Positions 44,401 to 52,247 of a stretch of 64,000 nt of DNA are shown one piece after another. The stretch spans positions 1 to 64,000 of the forward strand of contig CAVYZK010000001.1 of NCBI GenBank assembly GCA_963772935.1, written 5' to 3'. The DNA is from JANNNF01 sp963772935 (lineage in GTDB: Bacteria > Pseudomonadota > Alphaproteobacteria > Rhodobacterales > Rhodobacteraceae). Position 1 is the first letter of the stretch; each line of letters opens with the position of its first letter. The position numbers and the translations under genes were made by a program. Below the pieces are notes generated by a model. The model worked only from the letters and a program-made list of their open reading frames with translations, searched no databases and was not told the DNA's origin.

Positions 44401-46738
44401 CCGCCGGAATGCTGGCATCGCGCGCGATCCATGGCAGCAACTGCCAGTCGCCCCTGATCCAGCGATGCTGGCGTTTGGAGGCCACGTCCATCCGCGCCGG
44501 GAAATCCTCGATTACCTCGATATCCGATGCCAAGGCCGCGCGGGCAAAGATGCCCTCGAACAGATCGTGGCTCAGCATGGTGTTTTCCGGCACCCGGCCT
44601 TTCATCGCGGCCATGAAGGCATCCACTTCGTAGATGCCCTTACCGGTGAATGACCCTTCGCCGAACAGATCCTGATACACATCCGAAATCGCCGCCGCAT
44701 AGGGTTCAATCCCCCCGGCGCTGGAATAGACTTGCTGGTAGATCGACCCTTCGGCCCCCACGGGCAAGGCAGGCGTCACACGCGGTTGCAGAATGCCATA
44801 GCCTTCGACCACCCGCCCTGCGGTGCTATCCAGCCGCGCGTGGTTCATCGGATGCGCCATCTTGCCAATCAACGCGCGCAGGGTATCCCGGGGCAGGCGG
44901 GTGTCGGCATCCAGCGTGATCACATAGCGCACGTCCTGCGGCACCGACCCCAGCCCGGTGACAAAGCTGGTGTCCGTCGCCCCGCGCAACAGGCGGTTCA
45001 ACTCGTGCAGCTTGCCGCGTTTGCGTTCCCACCCCATCCATTTGCCTTGGGCGGGGTTCCACAGGCGGCGACGGTGCAGCAGCAAAAAGCGCGGTCCACC
45101 CTCCATCGGGTAGCGGCGGTTCAGACTGGCGATGCCATCCTCGGCCAGCGCAATCAGACTGGAATCCATCGGCGTCGTCTCGGTCGCCGCATCCGGCCCG
45201 TCCGACAGCAACGCATAATGCACCGCCCCGCCGATGCTGGCCAGATGATGCACCTCCAGCTGTTCTATCTGCTCCAGCAGATCGTCTTCATTGGCCAGCA
45301 GAACCGGCACCGCAACAAGGGTGCGCAGATCGGCGGGCACGCCGCCCAACAACTCCATCCCCGGCAGCGGGCGCGGGGCGACGGATCGGGTGACAATGTG
45401 GTTGACCAGCGCCGTCGCGGTATCGCTGGCGGGCAGCAGGGCGAGCAGCGCCAAAGGCAACAGCGCCCACCCGGCAACCCCCGTCCCGGCAAGAGCCGCC
45501 CAGATCACCAGCCCGGTGATGAGGGCAATCGCGCCCAGATAACTGCCAAGCCCCCATTGCGCCATCCAGCGATACGCACGGGTGCGCAGGGTCGGGCGAT
45601 AGCCTATGGCAAACTCCAGCACATGGCGGCCCCGGCCCACCAACCCGTGGCCGGGGTCACGTTCGCGTTCCGTCTGGCCTGTGGCGGCAAGGTCCAACGC
45701 GGCCTCTGTTATCGCCAGTTCATCTCGCGGCGAATGGCGGGACAAATCCTCGATCGCATTGCGGTAGGCATTGCGGGTGGCAAAATCCATGCCCGCATAG
45801 CCCGCGACCGTCCGCAAGCGGGCATCGATTAGACTGACATCTTCAAAGAACTCGGCCCAATCCAGTTCAGAAATAATCCGCATCGAGGTAACGATGTTGC
45901 GCATGGTCACGTTGGACGCGCCCTGACGGTTCAGCGCGCGCACCACTACATCCTCGACCGTTACCCCCTGCGCCCGCAACCGGCCCGCAAGCCAGCCGTG
46001 CAGCGGGGTTTCCGCCGGATCGAACCCGCGCAGTCGGCGGGCAATCTGGGCGGCAAAAATCTCGGACAACGGGCCGGTTTCGTGGTCTGCCACCGCCAGA
46101 TGCAGCGGCACTGGAACCCTGTCCACACCGATCACCCGGTCAACCAAAGCATCAGCGGCGGCGCGCAATTCCTGCGCCTCCACAATCTGCACGGCCAGAC
46201 GGCGCATGTTTTCGACCAGCACAATGCGCAGGGTAATGGCGACGGCCCAAATCTCACCGATCATCAGGGGCGTGACGCGTTGATAGGCCTGCACAAACCG
46301 GCGCAACACCGGGCCGGAAATCAAACTGTCGGTATGCGCGATGTAAGCCCATGCCAGCGAAAAAACCCTAGGATAGCCCGCCAGATGACCCTCGGCGAGT
46401 TTCGGCAATTGGCGATAGTACCCGGCGGGCAAATCTTCGGAAATCTGCCGCAGTTGCAGTTCAACCAGATGAAAATTGTCCAGCAGCCATTCAGCGGCGG
46501 GCGACACCGGCTGTCCTCGCTGTGCAACGTCGGCGCTGCTGCGATAGGCACCCAGCAACACCTGCACATTGTCTTTTAACCGCCGTGACAGGCTGGGCAC
46601 ACGCACCGCATGGCCAGTCCTTGCCACGGTCTGTGCGGCGGCAAGGGTTTCGGCATGGTGTTCCAACCGTTCCGGGCCAAACAGATCAGATCGGATCGGG
46701 GCTGCGTCATTCCAGTCCGCAGCAGGTTTTCGCCACAT
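38411..46738 (-). CDS. ndvB: Cyclic beta-1,2-glucan synthase (NdvB/ChvB-like)
   Basis: 2775 residues, the usual giant size. It makes and cyclises beta-1,2-glucan from UDP-glucose at the inner membrane for export to the periplasm (osmotic adaptation, host contact). Order: an N-terminal helical region; membrane segments at about 395-460; a GT84 glycosyltransferase domain with VITLDADTRLPRD (about 608) and the QHRWIRGDW motif (about 758); further membrane segments to about 970; then repeated carbohydrate-binding and GH94 phosphorylase-like domains, with GTGDWNDGMNRVGEDG near 2450 that sets chain length. The start overlaps the stop of a 62-residue gene (TAATG). Many long opposite-strand frames here are shadows. 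Confidence 0.95.
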   Translation of the reverse strand: MWRKPAADWNDAAPIRSDLFGPERLEHHAETLAAAQTVARTGHAVRVPSLSRRLKDNVQVLLGAYRSSADVAQRGQPVSPAAEWLLDNFHLVELQLRQISEDLPAGYYRQLPKLAEGHLAGYPRVFSLAWAYIAHTDSLISGPVLRRFVQAYQRVTPLMIGEIWAVAITLRIVLVENMRRLAVQIVEAQELRAAADALVDRVIGVDRVPVPLHLAVADHETGPLSEIFAAQIARRLRGFDPAETPLHGWLAGRLRAQGVTVEDVVVRALNRQGASNVTMRNIVTSMRIISELDWAEFFEDVSLIDARLRTVAGYAGMDFATRNAYRNAIEDLSRHSPRDELAITEAALDLAATGQTERERDPGHGLVGRGRHVLEFAIGYRPTLRTRAYRWMAQWGLGSYLGAIALITGLVIWAALAGTGVAGWALLPLALLALLPASDTATALVNHIVTRSVAPRPLPGMELLGGVPADLRTLVAVPVLLANEDDLLEQIEQLEVHHLASIGGAVHYALLSDGPDAATETTPMDSSLIALAEDGIASLNRRYPMEGGPRFLLLHRRRLWNPAQGKWMGWERKRGKLHELNRLLRGATDTSFVTGLGSVPQDVRYVITLDADTRLPRDTLRALIGKMAHPMNHARLDSTAGRVVEGYGILQPRVTPALPVGAEGSIYQQVYSSAGGIEPYAAAISDVYQDLFGEGSFTGKGIYEVDAFMAAMKGRVPENTMLSHDLFEGIFARAALASDIEVIEDFPARMDVASKRQHRWIRGDWQLLPWIARDASIPAVGRWKMVDNLRRSLVAPATMAALLAGWLLPATMAAVWTLWVLAMLALPRLLGLPHAVLPKRFGLSLSAHFNALGRDAATALAQIGLNMMFLADQAWLVVDAILRTIVRLTITRKHLLEWVTAAQTGASRRPGIPGHYRNMAPGVTLGLGLIAIAVAINPGVWPVVLPFALIWALAPAVAWRISRPETPNQTAALGAADVQSLRLIARRTWRFFETFVTEAENFLPPDNFQETPRPVVAHRTSPTNIGLYLLSTIAARDMGWLSESEALTRMEQTLDRMTRMPRFRGHFYNWYDTTDLRVLEPAYVSSVDSGNLAGHLICVAQACRDWAQQMPADDALMDGLRDAVQLAMADTGTPGHSLTALEAALAQGTRDALMPLATAAHTEALAAGNDVFWTGAIVQRLQAPDRAENRNARLMQIAEAADRFAVEMNFAFLLDPDKDLLSIGFSVASNTLDTNCYDLLASEARLASLFAIAKRDVPTKHWFRLGRSATPIGSGAALISWSGSMFEYLMPSLVMRAPEGSVLAQTNALIVTRQQAYGRAMGIPWGISESSYNARDLEMTYQYSNFGVPGLGLKRGLSQNKVIAPYATGLATMVDPAGALANYARLAAMGAEGRYGFYEAVDFTPDRVPEGEEMCIVRSFMAHHQGMTITAIANTVQAGRLRARFHAVPMVQAVDLLLQERVPRDVATAPPRATEVTVTAADPTDAPKVRRFDTPAATPPTGHLLSNGSYGVMLTPTSAGYSRWRDMAITRWRGDPTVDGMGSFLYLRDVQGGDVWSSGVQPTGSVPDQHSAVFSEHQAAFICRGKTLTTTTEIVVSAEDDAEARRVTLTNTGRRAREIDLTSYIELVLAPQSADMAHPAFSKMFVVTDYLPELGVIIATRRRRTPGEPEVWAAHIAVVEGIETAPMQHETDRARFIGRGGNLAAPAMATEALSGTTGTVLDPIFSIRRRVSVPPGGIARVTFWTLVAETPAALLELVDRHRDPSAFDRASTLAWTQAQVHLRHLDITNNEATDLQTLAGFILRSDPRLRAGSGRIIAGAGPQSGLWQFGISGDLPIVLMLIDDADDLAQVRQILAAHEYWRSRQMAVDLVVLNERSSSYVQDLQIGIDAAVRSAQSRPRAAGEAQGAIHALRTDLITPQARALLLSVARVVLIASRGDIGQQLDALPAPTVPIVPPLPVPSDDTPRVPAPMLEFFNGTGGFDADGREYVTVLTDGATTPGPWINVVANPGFGFITSAEGSGPVWAENSRENQLTPWSNDPVMDGPGEAIYLRDIESGALWTPTALPMRGKGTYTARHGFGYTRFDHTAHGISAQMVQTVPLDDPIRITRLTLHNQSDRVRRLSVTTYAEWVMGPSRSATSANVTTERDPDTGALMARNPYGMAFPGRVAFADIGPQVNGFTADRAEVLGAGGSLADPRGLRGQPLSGRVGAGIDPCAAQQRLVTLAPGQKVELRFLLGQANRIEEARDLIKRHRATDLDAMQTGIADHWQGILGAVQVKTPDRSMDILLNGWLLYQTLACRIWARAGFYQASGAYGFRDQLQDGMALTFTRPDMTREHLLRAAARQFPEGDVQHWWLPHSGQGVRTRISDDRVWLGFGVARYVGITGDAGILDEQVPFLEGPQVPAGAHDAFYLPTVSDQTANLFEHCARGLDQAIALTGTNGMPLIGTGDWNDGMNRVGEDGHGTSVWLGWLLITTVNMLAPIADTRDPARAARWRAHADSVKAAIEGTAWDGAWYRRGTFDDGSWLGSSGSDECQIDSIAQSWSVLSGAGDPARAAQAMASVDQHLIRHDPGLALLFTPPFDRTAHDPGYIKGYPPGLRENGGQYSHAAMWAVLAYARLGQGDKAAGLFGLLNPINHTRTAADADRYKGEPYVIAADIYSTAPHEGRAGWSWYTGSAGWMYRAGIEGIIGLTRQGDTLILDPCFPADWPGVSLTVRHGAAEVQIEVVNLWRAGRGITQTEVDGVVAAHGGGPFRVQLRDGQMKVRLMLGAAA

Positions 46739-46926
46739 TAGATCGGGGCGCGCATCTGGGCGCGGGGCAGAACGATCAGGCTGGCGGTATCACCCAACGT
46801 CGTTTTGGCGGGCTTTTCCACAGCTGGCGACACGGCATCAGCCGGCACCACAGTTTCCTGTGGCTTCAGATGCTGCAACCGGCGTGCCATTTCGTACCAC
46901 TTCGTCTCAATCCGATTCCATTCCAT
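46738..46926 (-). CDS. Small hypothetical protein coupled to the glucan synthase gene
   Basis: 62 residues, start ATG 46926 after GGAG. It begins MEWNRIETKWYEMARRLQHL, an amphipathic helix, and ends LIVLPRAQMRAPI. The stop TAA shares two bases with the synthase ATG, so the two are translationally coupled. No family recognised; the longer frame upstream is unlikely. Confidence 0.6.
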   Translation of the reverse strand: MEWNRIETKWYEMARRLQHLKPQETVVPADAVSPAVEKPAKTTLGDTASLIVLPRAQMRAPI

Positions 46927-47116
46927 TGACCGCTCCAGTGCTGGAAAAGGACGGCAGCGCCGACCATCTGCAGTTGTAACAAGTACGGTGCCCCTTCGGT
47001 TCCTGCCCCCGCCGTTGTCTTTCACAGATTCCGCACACATCGCGGCGCATTGCCTTTTCTTTGGGCACATCCTGCCAGCACAGAGCGCGCAGTCTTTGGC
47101 CAAATTTGTTTTCCAC
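46907..47116 (-). CDS. Possible small zinc-ribbon protein
   Basis: 69 residues from GTG 47116. Two CxxC pairs, CGIC and CYNC, 21 residues apart, would make a zinc ribbon. The ribosome site is weak and the last codons overlap the next gene in another frame, so it may be spurious. It is antisense to an EcfG promoter on the other strand. Confidence 0.3.
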   Translation of the reverse strand: MENKFGQRLRALCWQDVPKEKAMRRDVCGICERQRRGQEPKGHRTCYNCRWSALPSFSSTGAVNGMESD

Positions 47117-47132
47117 CTGGGCATTTTCCAGC

Positions 47133-47157
47133 GGAACCGGTTTTGCAACCCCGCGTT
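47133..47157 (+). promoter_or_regulatory. EcfG-dependent promoter of the 24-residue membrane peptide
   Basis: GGAAC (47133-47137) and CGTT (47154-47157) with a 16-base spacer, 50 bases before the ATG at 47208. Confidence 0.78.
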
Positions 47158-47207
47158 ATCCCTCCATGAAACGCACCCGGACGAGGCGCGTAGCGAAAGG
47201 ACAGCAC

Positions 47208-47282
47208 ATGAACAGCATCATATATCTTGTCGGCCTTGTGGTCGTCGTAATGGCGGTTCTGTCACTTATCGGCCTGCGTTGA
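47208..47282 (+). CDS. 24-residue membrane peptide
   Basis: Start ATG 47208 after GAAAGGAC. The whole peptide is one membrane helix with a terminal Arg: IIYLVGLVVVVMAVLSL then IGLR. It sits between an EcfG promoter and the large membrane protein gene 22 bases downstream. Such tiny proteins are usually missed; the strong ribosome site and position make it credible. Function unknown, perhaps envelope stress. Confidence 0.7.
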   Translation: MNSIIYLVGLVVVVMAVLSLIGLR

Positions 47283-47304
47283 TCGCAGAGGAAAGAGACA
47301 GCAC

Positions 47305-48324
47305 ATGGAACGAACAGAACAGATGACGAAAGCCTCCGCCCCAGCAAAGACGATTGATGGGTCGTATATGGATTGGGCCGCGATCTTCGGCGGCGGCGTT
47401 GTTGCCGTAGCCGTCGGGTCGGTCTTCACCGGCTTTGGCGCGGCTTTGGGCCTTTCGACGATTTCGGCAGAACCGGGCGAGGGCAGCTTCAATGTGATGC
47501 TGATCCTCAGCGCGGTTTGGATCGTGGTGTCGCTGGTCGCCAGCTACGCGACAGGCGGCTACATCGCGGGCCGGATGCGGCGGCGCGTCGATGCGGCCGC
47601 TGCGGACGAAGTAACTGCGCGTGACGGCATCAACGGTCTTGTTGTCTGGGGTCTGGGTATCGTGGCCTCGGTTTTCCTGCTGGGCAGCGCTGTTTCGACC
47701 ACCGTTTCGGCGGTAGGATCGGTGGCACAGACGGCGGGTTCGGTTGTTGGCAGCGTGGCCACCACAGCAGGGTCGGTCGTCGGCGGCGTCGCACAAGGTG
47801 CATTGTCGGCGGCAGGCGCGATGGTTCCAGAGGGCGCTTTGGAAAACCCGATGTCCTATGTCAGCGACAGCCTGCTGCGCCCGGGTCAGGCGGCCCCCAG
47901 CACGACCGATCCGCAAGCGATCGCGCGTGAAACCGCATCCATCCTTGGCAACGTGGCAACCACGGGTGAGGTCAGCGACGCGGAACGCGCCTATCTGATC
48001 AGCGCCGTTGTGGCAAACACCGGTGCTACCCAGCCCGAAGCCACCACCCGTGTGGATGAGGCGATTGCGGCGGCACAAAAGGCCCGCGCCGATGCACAGG
48101 CATTGGCCGATACTGCCAAGGCCGAAGCGCAGCGTCTGGCCGATGAAGCCACTGAGGCCGCAATCAAAGCGGCGGAAGTTGCCCGTGTCAGCGCCATTCT
48201 GACGGCGTTCATTCTGGCAGCGGCCGCCCTGGTTGCCGCAGCAGCGGCCTATGTCGGTGCCGTTCGCGGTGGCAGACATCGCGATGAAGGTCGCATCTTT
48301 GGCGGCTTTGCCTATCGCAACTAA
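47305..48324 (+). CDS. Membrane protein with central alanine-rich helical region
   Basis: 339 residues. Three membrane segments near the start (about 25-50, 60-85, 110-135), with GGYIAGRMRRR on the cytoplasmic side, a Ser/Val/Gly-rich stretch, then a long Ala/Glu coiled-coil-like helix (about 245-295, AAAQKARADAQALADTAKAEA in part) and a last helix (about 300-325). Some stress-linked membrane proteins of the family TIGR04086 look similar, but I am not certain. Follows the EcfG-driven peptide, ends at a strong terminator. Confidence 0.7.
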   Translation: MERTEQMTKASAPAKTIDGSYMDWAAIFGGGVVAVAVGSVFTGFGAALGLSTISAEPGEGSFNVMLILSAVWIVVSLVASYATGGYIAGRMRRRVDAAAADEVTARDGINGLVVWGLGIVASVFLLGSAVSTTVSAVGSVAQTAGSVVGSVATTAGSVVGGVAQGALSAAGAMVPEGALENPMSYVSDSLLRPGQAAPSTTDPQAIARETASILGNVATTGEVSDAERAYLISAVVANTGATQPEATTRVDEAIAAAQKARADAQALADTAKAEAQRLADEATEAAIKAAEVARVSAILTAFILAAAALVAAAAAYVGAVRGGRHRDEGRIFGGFAYRN

Positions 48325-48345
48325 GACATGACCGATACATTTCTG

Positions 48346-48372
48346 ACGGGCCGCTGTTCAACAGCGGCCCGT
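48346..48372 (+). terminator. Rho-independent-like terminator
   Basis: ACGGGCCGCTGT (48346-48357) and ACAGCGGCCCGT (48361-48372) pair perfectly; the tail TCTCATTCTTTC is T-rich. It lies just after the 339-residue membrane protein gene and before the converging GMC gene. Confidence 0.8.
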
Positions 48373-48412
48373 TCTCATTCTTTCAGGCACAACGCGCAGA
48401 AATGCGCCGGGG

Positions 48413-49898
48413 TCACGCCGGAAACACGCGGTTGCGGATGTGCTCCGCCGTTCGCAGCGCCAGTGCCGCGATGGTCAGTGACGGATTGACCGCCGCAGAG
48501 GTGGGCAGCACCGACGCATCCACAATGAACATGTTTTGCAGATCATGCGCCCGGCAGAACGGATCGACCACTGAGGTCGCCGGGTCATGCCCCATCCGCG
48601 CCGTGCCGCATTGGTGGCTGGGGGTGCGCCTGTCAAAGGCGCGGCTGAGGACAATCGGATATCCCGCCCGGCGCAGCATCGCCTTCATCCGCGCCACCAG
48701 TGCCTCATGCGCGGCCCAGTTCGACCGTTTCCAATCCAGACAGATCTGACCATCGCGCAACGTCACCCGGCTGTCAGGGTTCGGCAAATCTTCTGACATT
48801 GCCAGAATATCGACCGAGTGTTTCGCGATCCAGTTCGCCACGGGCAAGGGGATCGGGGTATCCGACGCAAGGATCGGCCCCGAGATTTTCCCCAGCAGCT
48901 GCATGTTGCCCAAGGGTTCGCCCTTCGGCCCTCCGGTCAGATAGAAGTCATTGACCTGCAATGTTTTCTGGTAAATCCCGTCATTGCGCCGGAACGGGTG
49001 TATGGCAAGCACCGCCGACAGATTGTGGTTCATGAAATTGCGCCCCACCTGATCGGATCGTGTTCGCCAGCCCGGTTGGATGGCTGGCATCTGCCGACCC
49101 GAGCAACAGCACCGACGACATCACCGCCCCCGCCGACAGCACGACGACCGGGGCGGTCAGCAGGCCCATGCCTGCCACCTCAACCCCGGTGATCCGCCCG
49201 CCATCCGCCACCAGCCGCGTCACCCGCGCTCCGGTTTGCAGGGTCACATTCGGGTGCTGCAACGCATAGGCCAGCCCCACCGTTTCAGCATCCATCTTGC
49301 CGCCACAGGTGTCGGGAAAAGCATCCCATGGGGTTTTTCCATGCGCCAGCCAACGGTCAATATCGACGCCCAAAGGCAGGGACGACGGGTGCAGGCCAAC
49401 CGACTTCAGCCTGCGACGGAAATCGGCAATCGCGGCCTCATCTGGCACCGGGGCAAAGTCATAGCGGCCGGAATGGACGGGCTCCGTCGGGTCTTCGCCA
49501 AGACTGCCGCGCACCTGATACATCGCCTCGGCCTGCTGATAAAACGGCTCGATATCACCATAGCCGATGGGCCAGCCCGGGGTGGTGCCGCCCATATGGC
49601 GCAGCGGGGCGAAGTCTTCGGCGCGATACCGCACCAGCACAGCCCCGTAGAATTTGGAATTGCCCCCGGCGACATAATAATTGCCGGGGTTGAAGGGTTT
49701 GCCCGCCCCGTCCAGCCAAACCTCATCCGGGCGGAAATGCCCGCGCGCAAAGATCGCGACCGGATCGCGCGCCTCGGGCGATGGCTCCAGCCGCTGCCCG
49801 CGTTCAAGAATAAGGATCCGCCGACCCGAAGGGGCCAAGGCCGCCGCCAGCGTGGCCCCACCCATGCCTGACCCGATGATGATCACATCCGGCGTCAT
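48413..49898 (-). pseudogene. GMC-family oxidoreductase, frameshifted
   Basis: Glucose-methanol-choline oxidoreductases oxidise alcohols with FAD. The N-terminal part from ATG 49898 has the FAD motif VIIIGSGMGGATLAAAL and runs to LLGSADASHPTGLAN near 49065; the second part continues in another frame from SDQVGRNFMNHNLSA to the C-terminal HQCGTARMGHDP and VDASVLPTSAAVNPSLTIAAL, where the catalytic His lies. One extra base near 49057-49065 joins the two. Either a recent mutation or a base-calling error; all other features are normal. Confidence 0.85.
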
Positions 49899-50102
49899 GC
49901 CAAGCCGATCGGTTTGGTGTAGACTGCAAAGACCACGGCATTCTCCATCCTGTTGGCAACCTCGGGGCAGATTGCCCTTTTGGGTCAGTATGGCAAAGCT
50001 ATCGGACCCGGCATGGCCCGTCACGGTCAGATGGCGGCAAGGGGCGAAAATTCCTGCTGTCCAGACGGCAAGCCCGGGGTACGCCCGGGCCTGCCAGATA
50101 TA

Positions 50103-50987
50103 TCAGCCCATCCGTTCCGACGCATACGACCCCGGCGACGCCGGGAAGACCACCGTCTTGTGGCCGTTGATGAACACCCGGCCATGGATATGGGCGTGAA
50201 TGGCGCGCGACAGAACTTGGGCTTCCACATCGCGGCCAAGGCTGACGTAGTCGTCATTCGACTGCGCATGGGTGACGCGGATGGTGTCTTGTTCGATGAT
50301 CGGGCCTTCGTCCAGATCGGCGGTAACGTAATGCGAGGTCGCCCCGATCAGTTTCACCCCCCGGTCAAACGCCTGCTTGTAGGGGTTGGCACCCTTGAAG
50401 CTGGGCAGGAAAGAATGGTGGATGTTGATGATCCGCCCCGACATTTTCTGGCACATCGAATCCGACAGCACCTGCATGTAGCGCGCCAGCACGATCAGTT
50501 CCGCCCCGGTTTCTTCGACAATCGCCAGTTGAGCTGCCTCGGCCTCGGCCTTGTTTTCCTTCGTCACGTTGATGCAGTGGAACGGCACGCCCCGGGCTTC
50601 GACGATCTTTTGGTATTCGGTGTGGTTGGAAATCACCGCCACAATATCAATCGGCAAGGCCCCGATGCGCCAGCGGTACAGCAAGTCGTTCAGACAATGG
50701 CCAAAGCGCGAGACCATGATGATCACCTTGCGCTTGACGGCCTCGTCAAAAAACTCGGCATTCATCCCGAAATCGGCGGCAATGGGCGCAAACCCTGCGC
50801 GCAGATCATCCAGCCCGCGCCCGCCTTCAGACCGGAAGCTGACCCGCATGAAAAACTCGCCGGTGTCGGTGGCATCAAACTGCGAACTGTCGGTGATGTT
50901 GCAGATCTGGTCCGCAAGATAGGTCGAGATCGCGGCCACGATCCCCCGGGTTGATCGGCATTGTACGCGCAGGGCAAAGGTCGTCAT
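50103..50987 (-). CDS. purU: Formyltetrahydrofolate deformylase
   Basis: 294 residues. An N-terminal ACT domain (about 1-85) senses the methyl/glycine pool and the C-terminal formyltransferase-like domain has the family's VISNHTEYQKIV, INIHHSFLPSFKGANPY (active His) and YVTADLDEGPII (active Asp). It splits 10-formyl-THF to formate and THF, balancing one-carbon units. About 240 bases upstream carry nothing I recognise. Confidence 0.93.
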   Translation of the reverse strand: MTTFALRVQCRSTRGIVAAISTYLADQICNITDSSQFDATDTGEFFMRVSFRSEGGRGLDDLRAGFAPIAADFGMNAEFFDEAVKRKVIIMVSRFGHCLNDLLYRWRIGALPIDIVAVISNHTEYQKIVEARGVPFHCINVTKENKAEAEAAQLAIVEETGAELIVLARYMQVLSDSMCQKMSGRIINIHHSFLPSFKGANPYKQAFDRGVKLIGATSHYVTADLDEGPIIEQDTIRVTHAQSNDDYVSLGRDVEAQVLSRAIHAHIHGRVFINGHKTVVFPASPGSYASERMG

Positions 50988-51228
50988 GTCAGGTCCATTC
51001 TGATAGCTGTGGCGGGTGCCGCACCGAAGGCGGGAAAGGCGCGCAATCCATACCCGCCCCCCCGCCCGGACAACAGGGCAGAACGCACGGAAATGCGGTC
51101 AAAAAGCCTGTTTTTGTTGGCAGAGCGGCCATGAATTGCACACCGTCAGTCACAGGCATGGCCCAAGCCACTGCGTCCCGCGCAGTGAATTCCGACCATC
51201 TGTCATCACCCGCCGTCAGGCCGCGCCT

Positions 51229-52128
51229 TCACAACGGTTCGGGCGCGAAATAGCCGGGCCCGTTCATATCGGCAATCAGGCCGGGGCCGGTGGGGTGCCA
51301 GCCCAAAACGCGCTGCGTCTGCTGGCTGGAGGCCTTGTTGTCGATCGCCGCAAAATGGCTGAACCAGCCGAAGTGATCCGCCGCGTCGTCAGGCGTCAGG
51401 CTGACCACGGGCAGGTGCAGGCGCTGTCCGATCACGGTGGCAATGTCGCGGAATGGCACCCCCTGTTCTGCCACACCGTGATAGCGCGCGCCTGCCGTTC
51501 CCTGCTCCAACGCCAGACGGTACAGCCGCGCCGCATCCTGCCTGTGCACCGCCGGCCAGTGGTTCTGCCCCGCGCCGACATAGGCCGACACCCCCTTTTG
51601 CCGCGCAATCCCGATCAGGATCGGCACAAAACCGTGGTCGCCGTCTCCATGCACCGAAGGCGGCAGCCGCACGACCGACACCCGCACCCCGGCATCCCCC
51701 ACGGCAAGGGCCGTCTGTTCCGACTGCCGCGGGATCGCGGCCCCATAGGCAGGCGGCGTGTCTTCGGTGGCAAGATCGGTCCGCGTCAGCAGTCCGATGC
51801 CCGAGGTGACGATCAAAGGCCGATTGGTCCCCGCCAGTGCAGCGCCAAGGGCTTCAATCGCCAACCGGTCCATGACACAGTTTTCGGCAAAGCGGGAAAA
51901 GTCATGGTTGAACCCGGTATGAATGACGGCATCCGCCGCTTGCGCACCGCGCGCCAGACTGTCCGTATCAGCCAGATCGCCCCGGTGTGGGGCGGCCCCC
52001 GCCCGCATCAGCGCCGCCGCCGCCGCACCTGACCGGGCCAGCCCCAGCACCTGATGCCCTGCTTGCAGCAGGTCTTGCACAACAGCCGACCCGACAAATC
52101 CCGTCGCTCCGGTTACAAAAACACGCAT
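51229..52128 (-). CDS. NAD(P)-dependent epimerase/dehydratase family protein
   Basis: 299 residues of the extended SDR class. The N-terminal dinucleotide-binding motif is FVTGATGFVGSAVV; the place of the catalytic Tyr-x-x-x-Lys is altered (YGAAIPRQSEQ), so this is an atypical member, close to those annotated as sugar epimerases or nmrA-like reductases. Divergent from the AraC regulator, which probably controls it. Confidence 0.8.
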   Translation of the reverse strand: MRVFVTGATGFVGSAVVQDLLQAGHQVLGLARSGAAAAALMRAGAAPHRGDLADTDSLARGAQAADAVIHTGFNHDFSRFAENCVMDRLAIEALGAALAGTNRPLIVTSGIGLLTRTDLATEDTPPAYGAAIPRQSEQTALAVGDAGVRVSVVRLPPSVHGDGDHGFVPILIGIARQKGVSAYVGAGQNHWPAVHRQDAARLYRLALEQGTAGARYHGVAEQGVPFRDIATVIGQRLHLPVVSLTPDDAADHFGWFSHFAAIDNKASSQQTQRVLGWHPTGPGLIADMNGPGYFAPEPL

Positions 52129-52247
52129 GGTATTGCCCTTTGACCTGGTTTGCAGGGCACGGCCCTTGCGACACGGCGTAACGTGTTGAGCCGATACGAT
52201 CTATGCGTTATCATCTGCATTATCATCGCAATCGTCCGGTAAACCTG

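Noticed and set aside
50988..51228. A riboswitch upstream of purU
   Set aside because: No glycine, THF or SAM riboswitch signature could be recognised by eye in this stretch.
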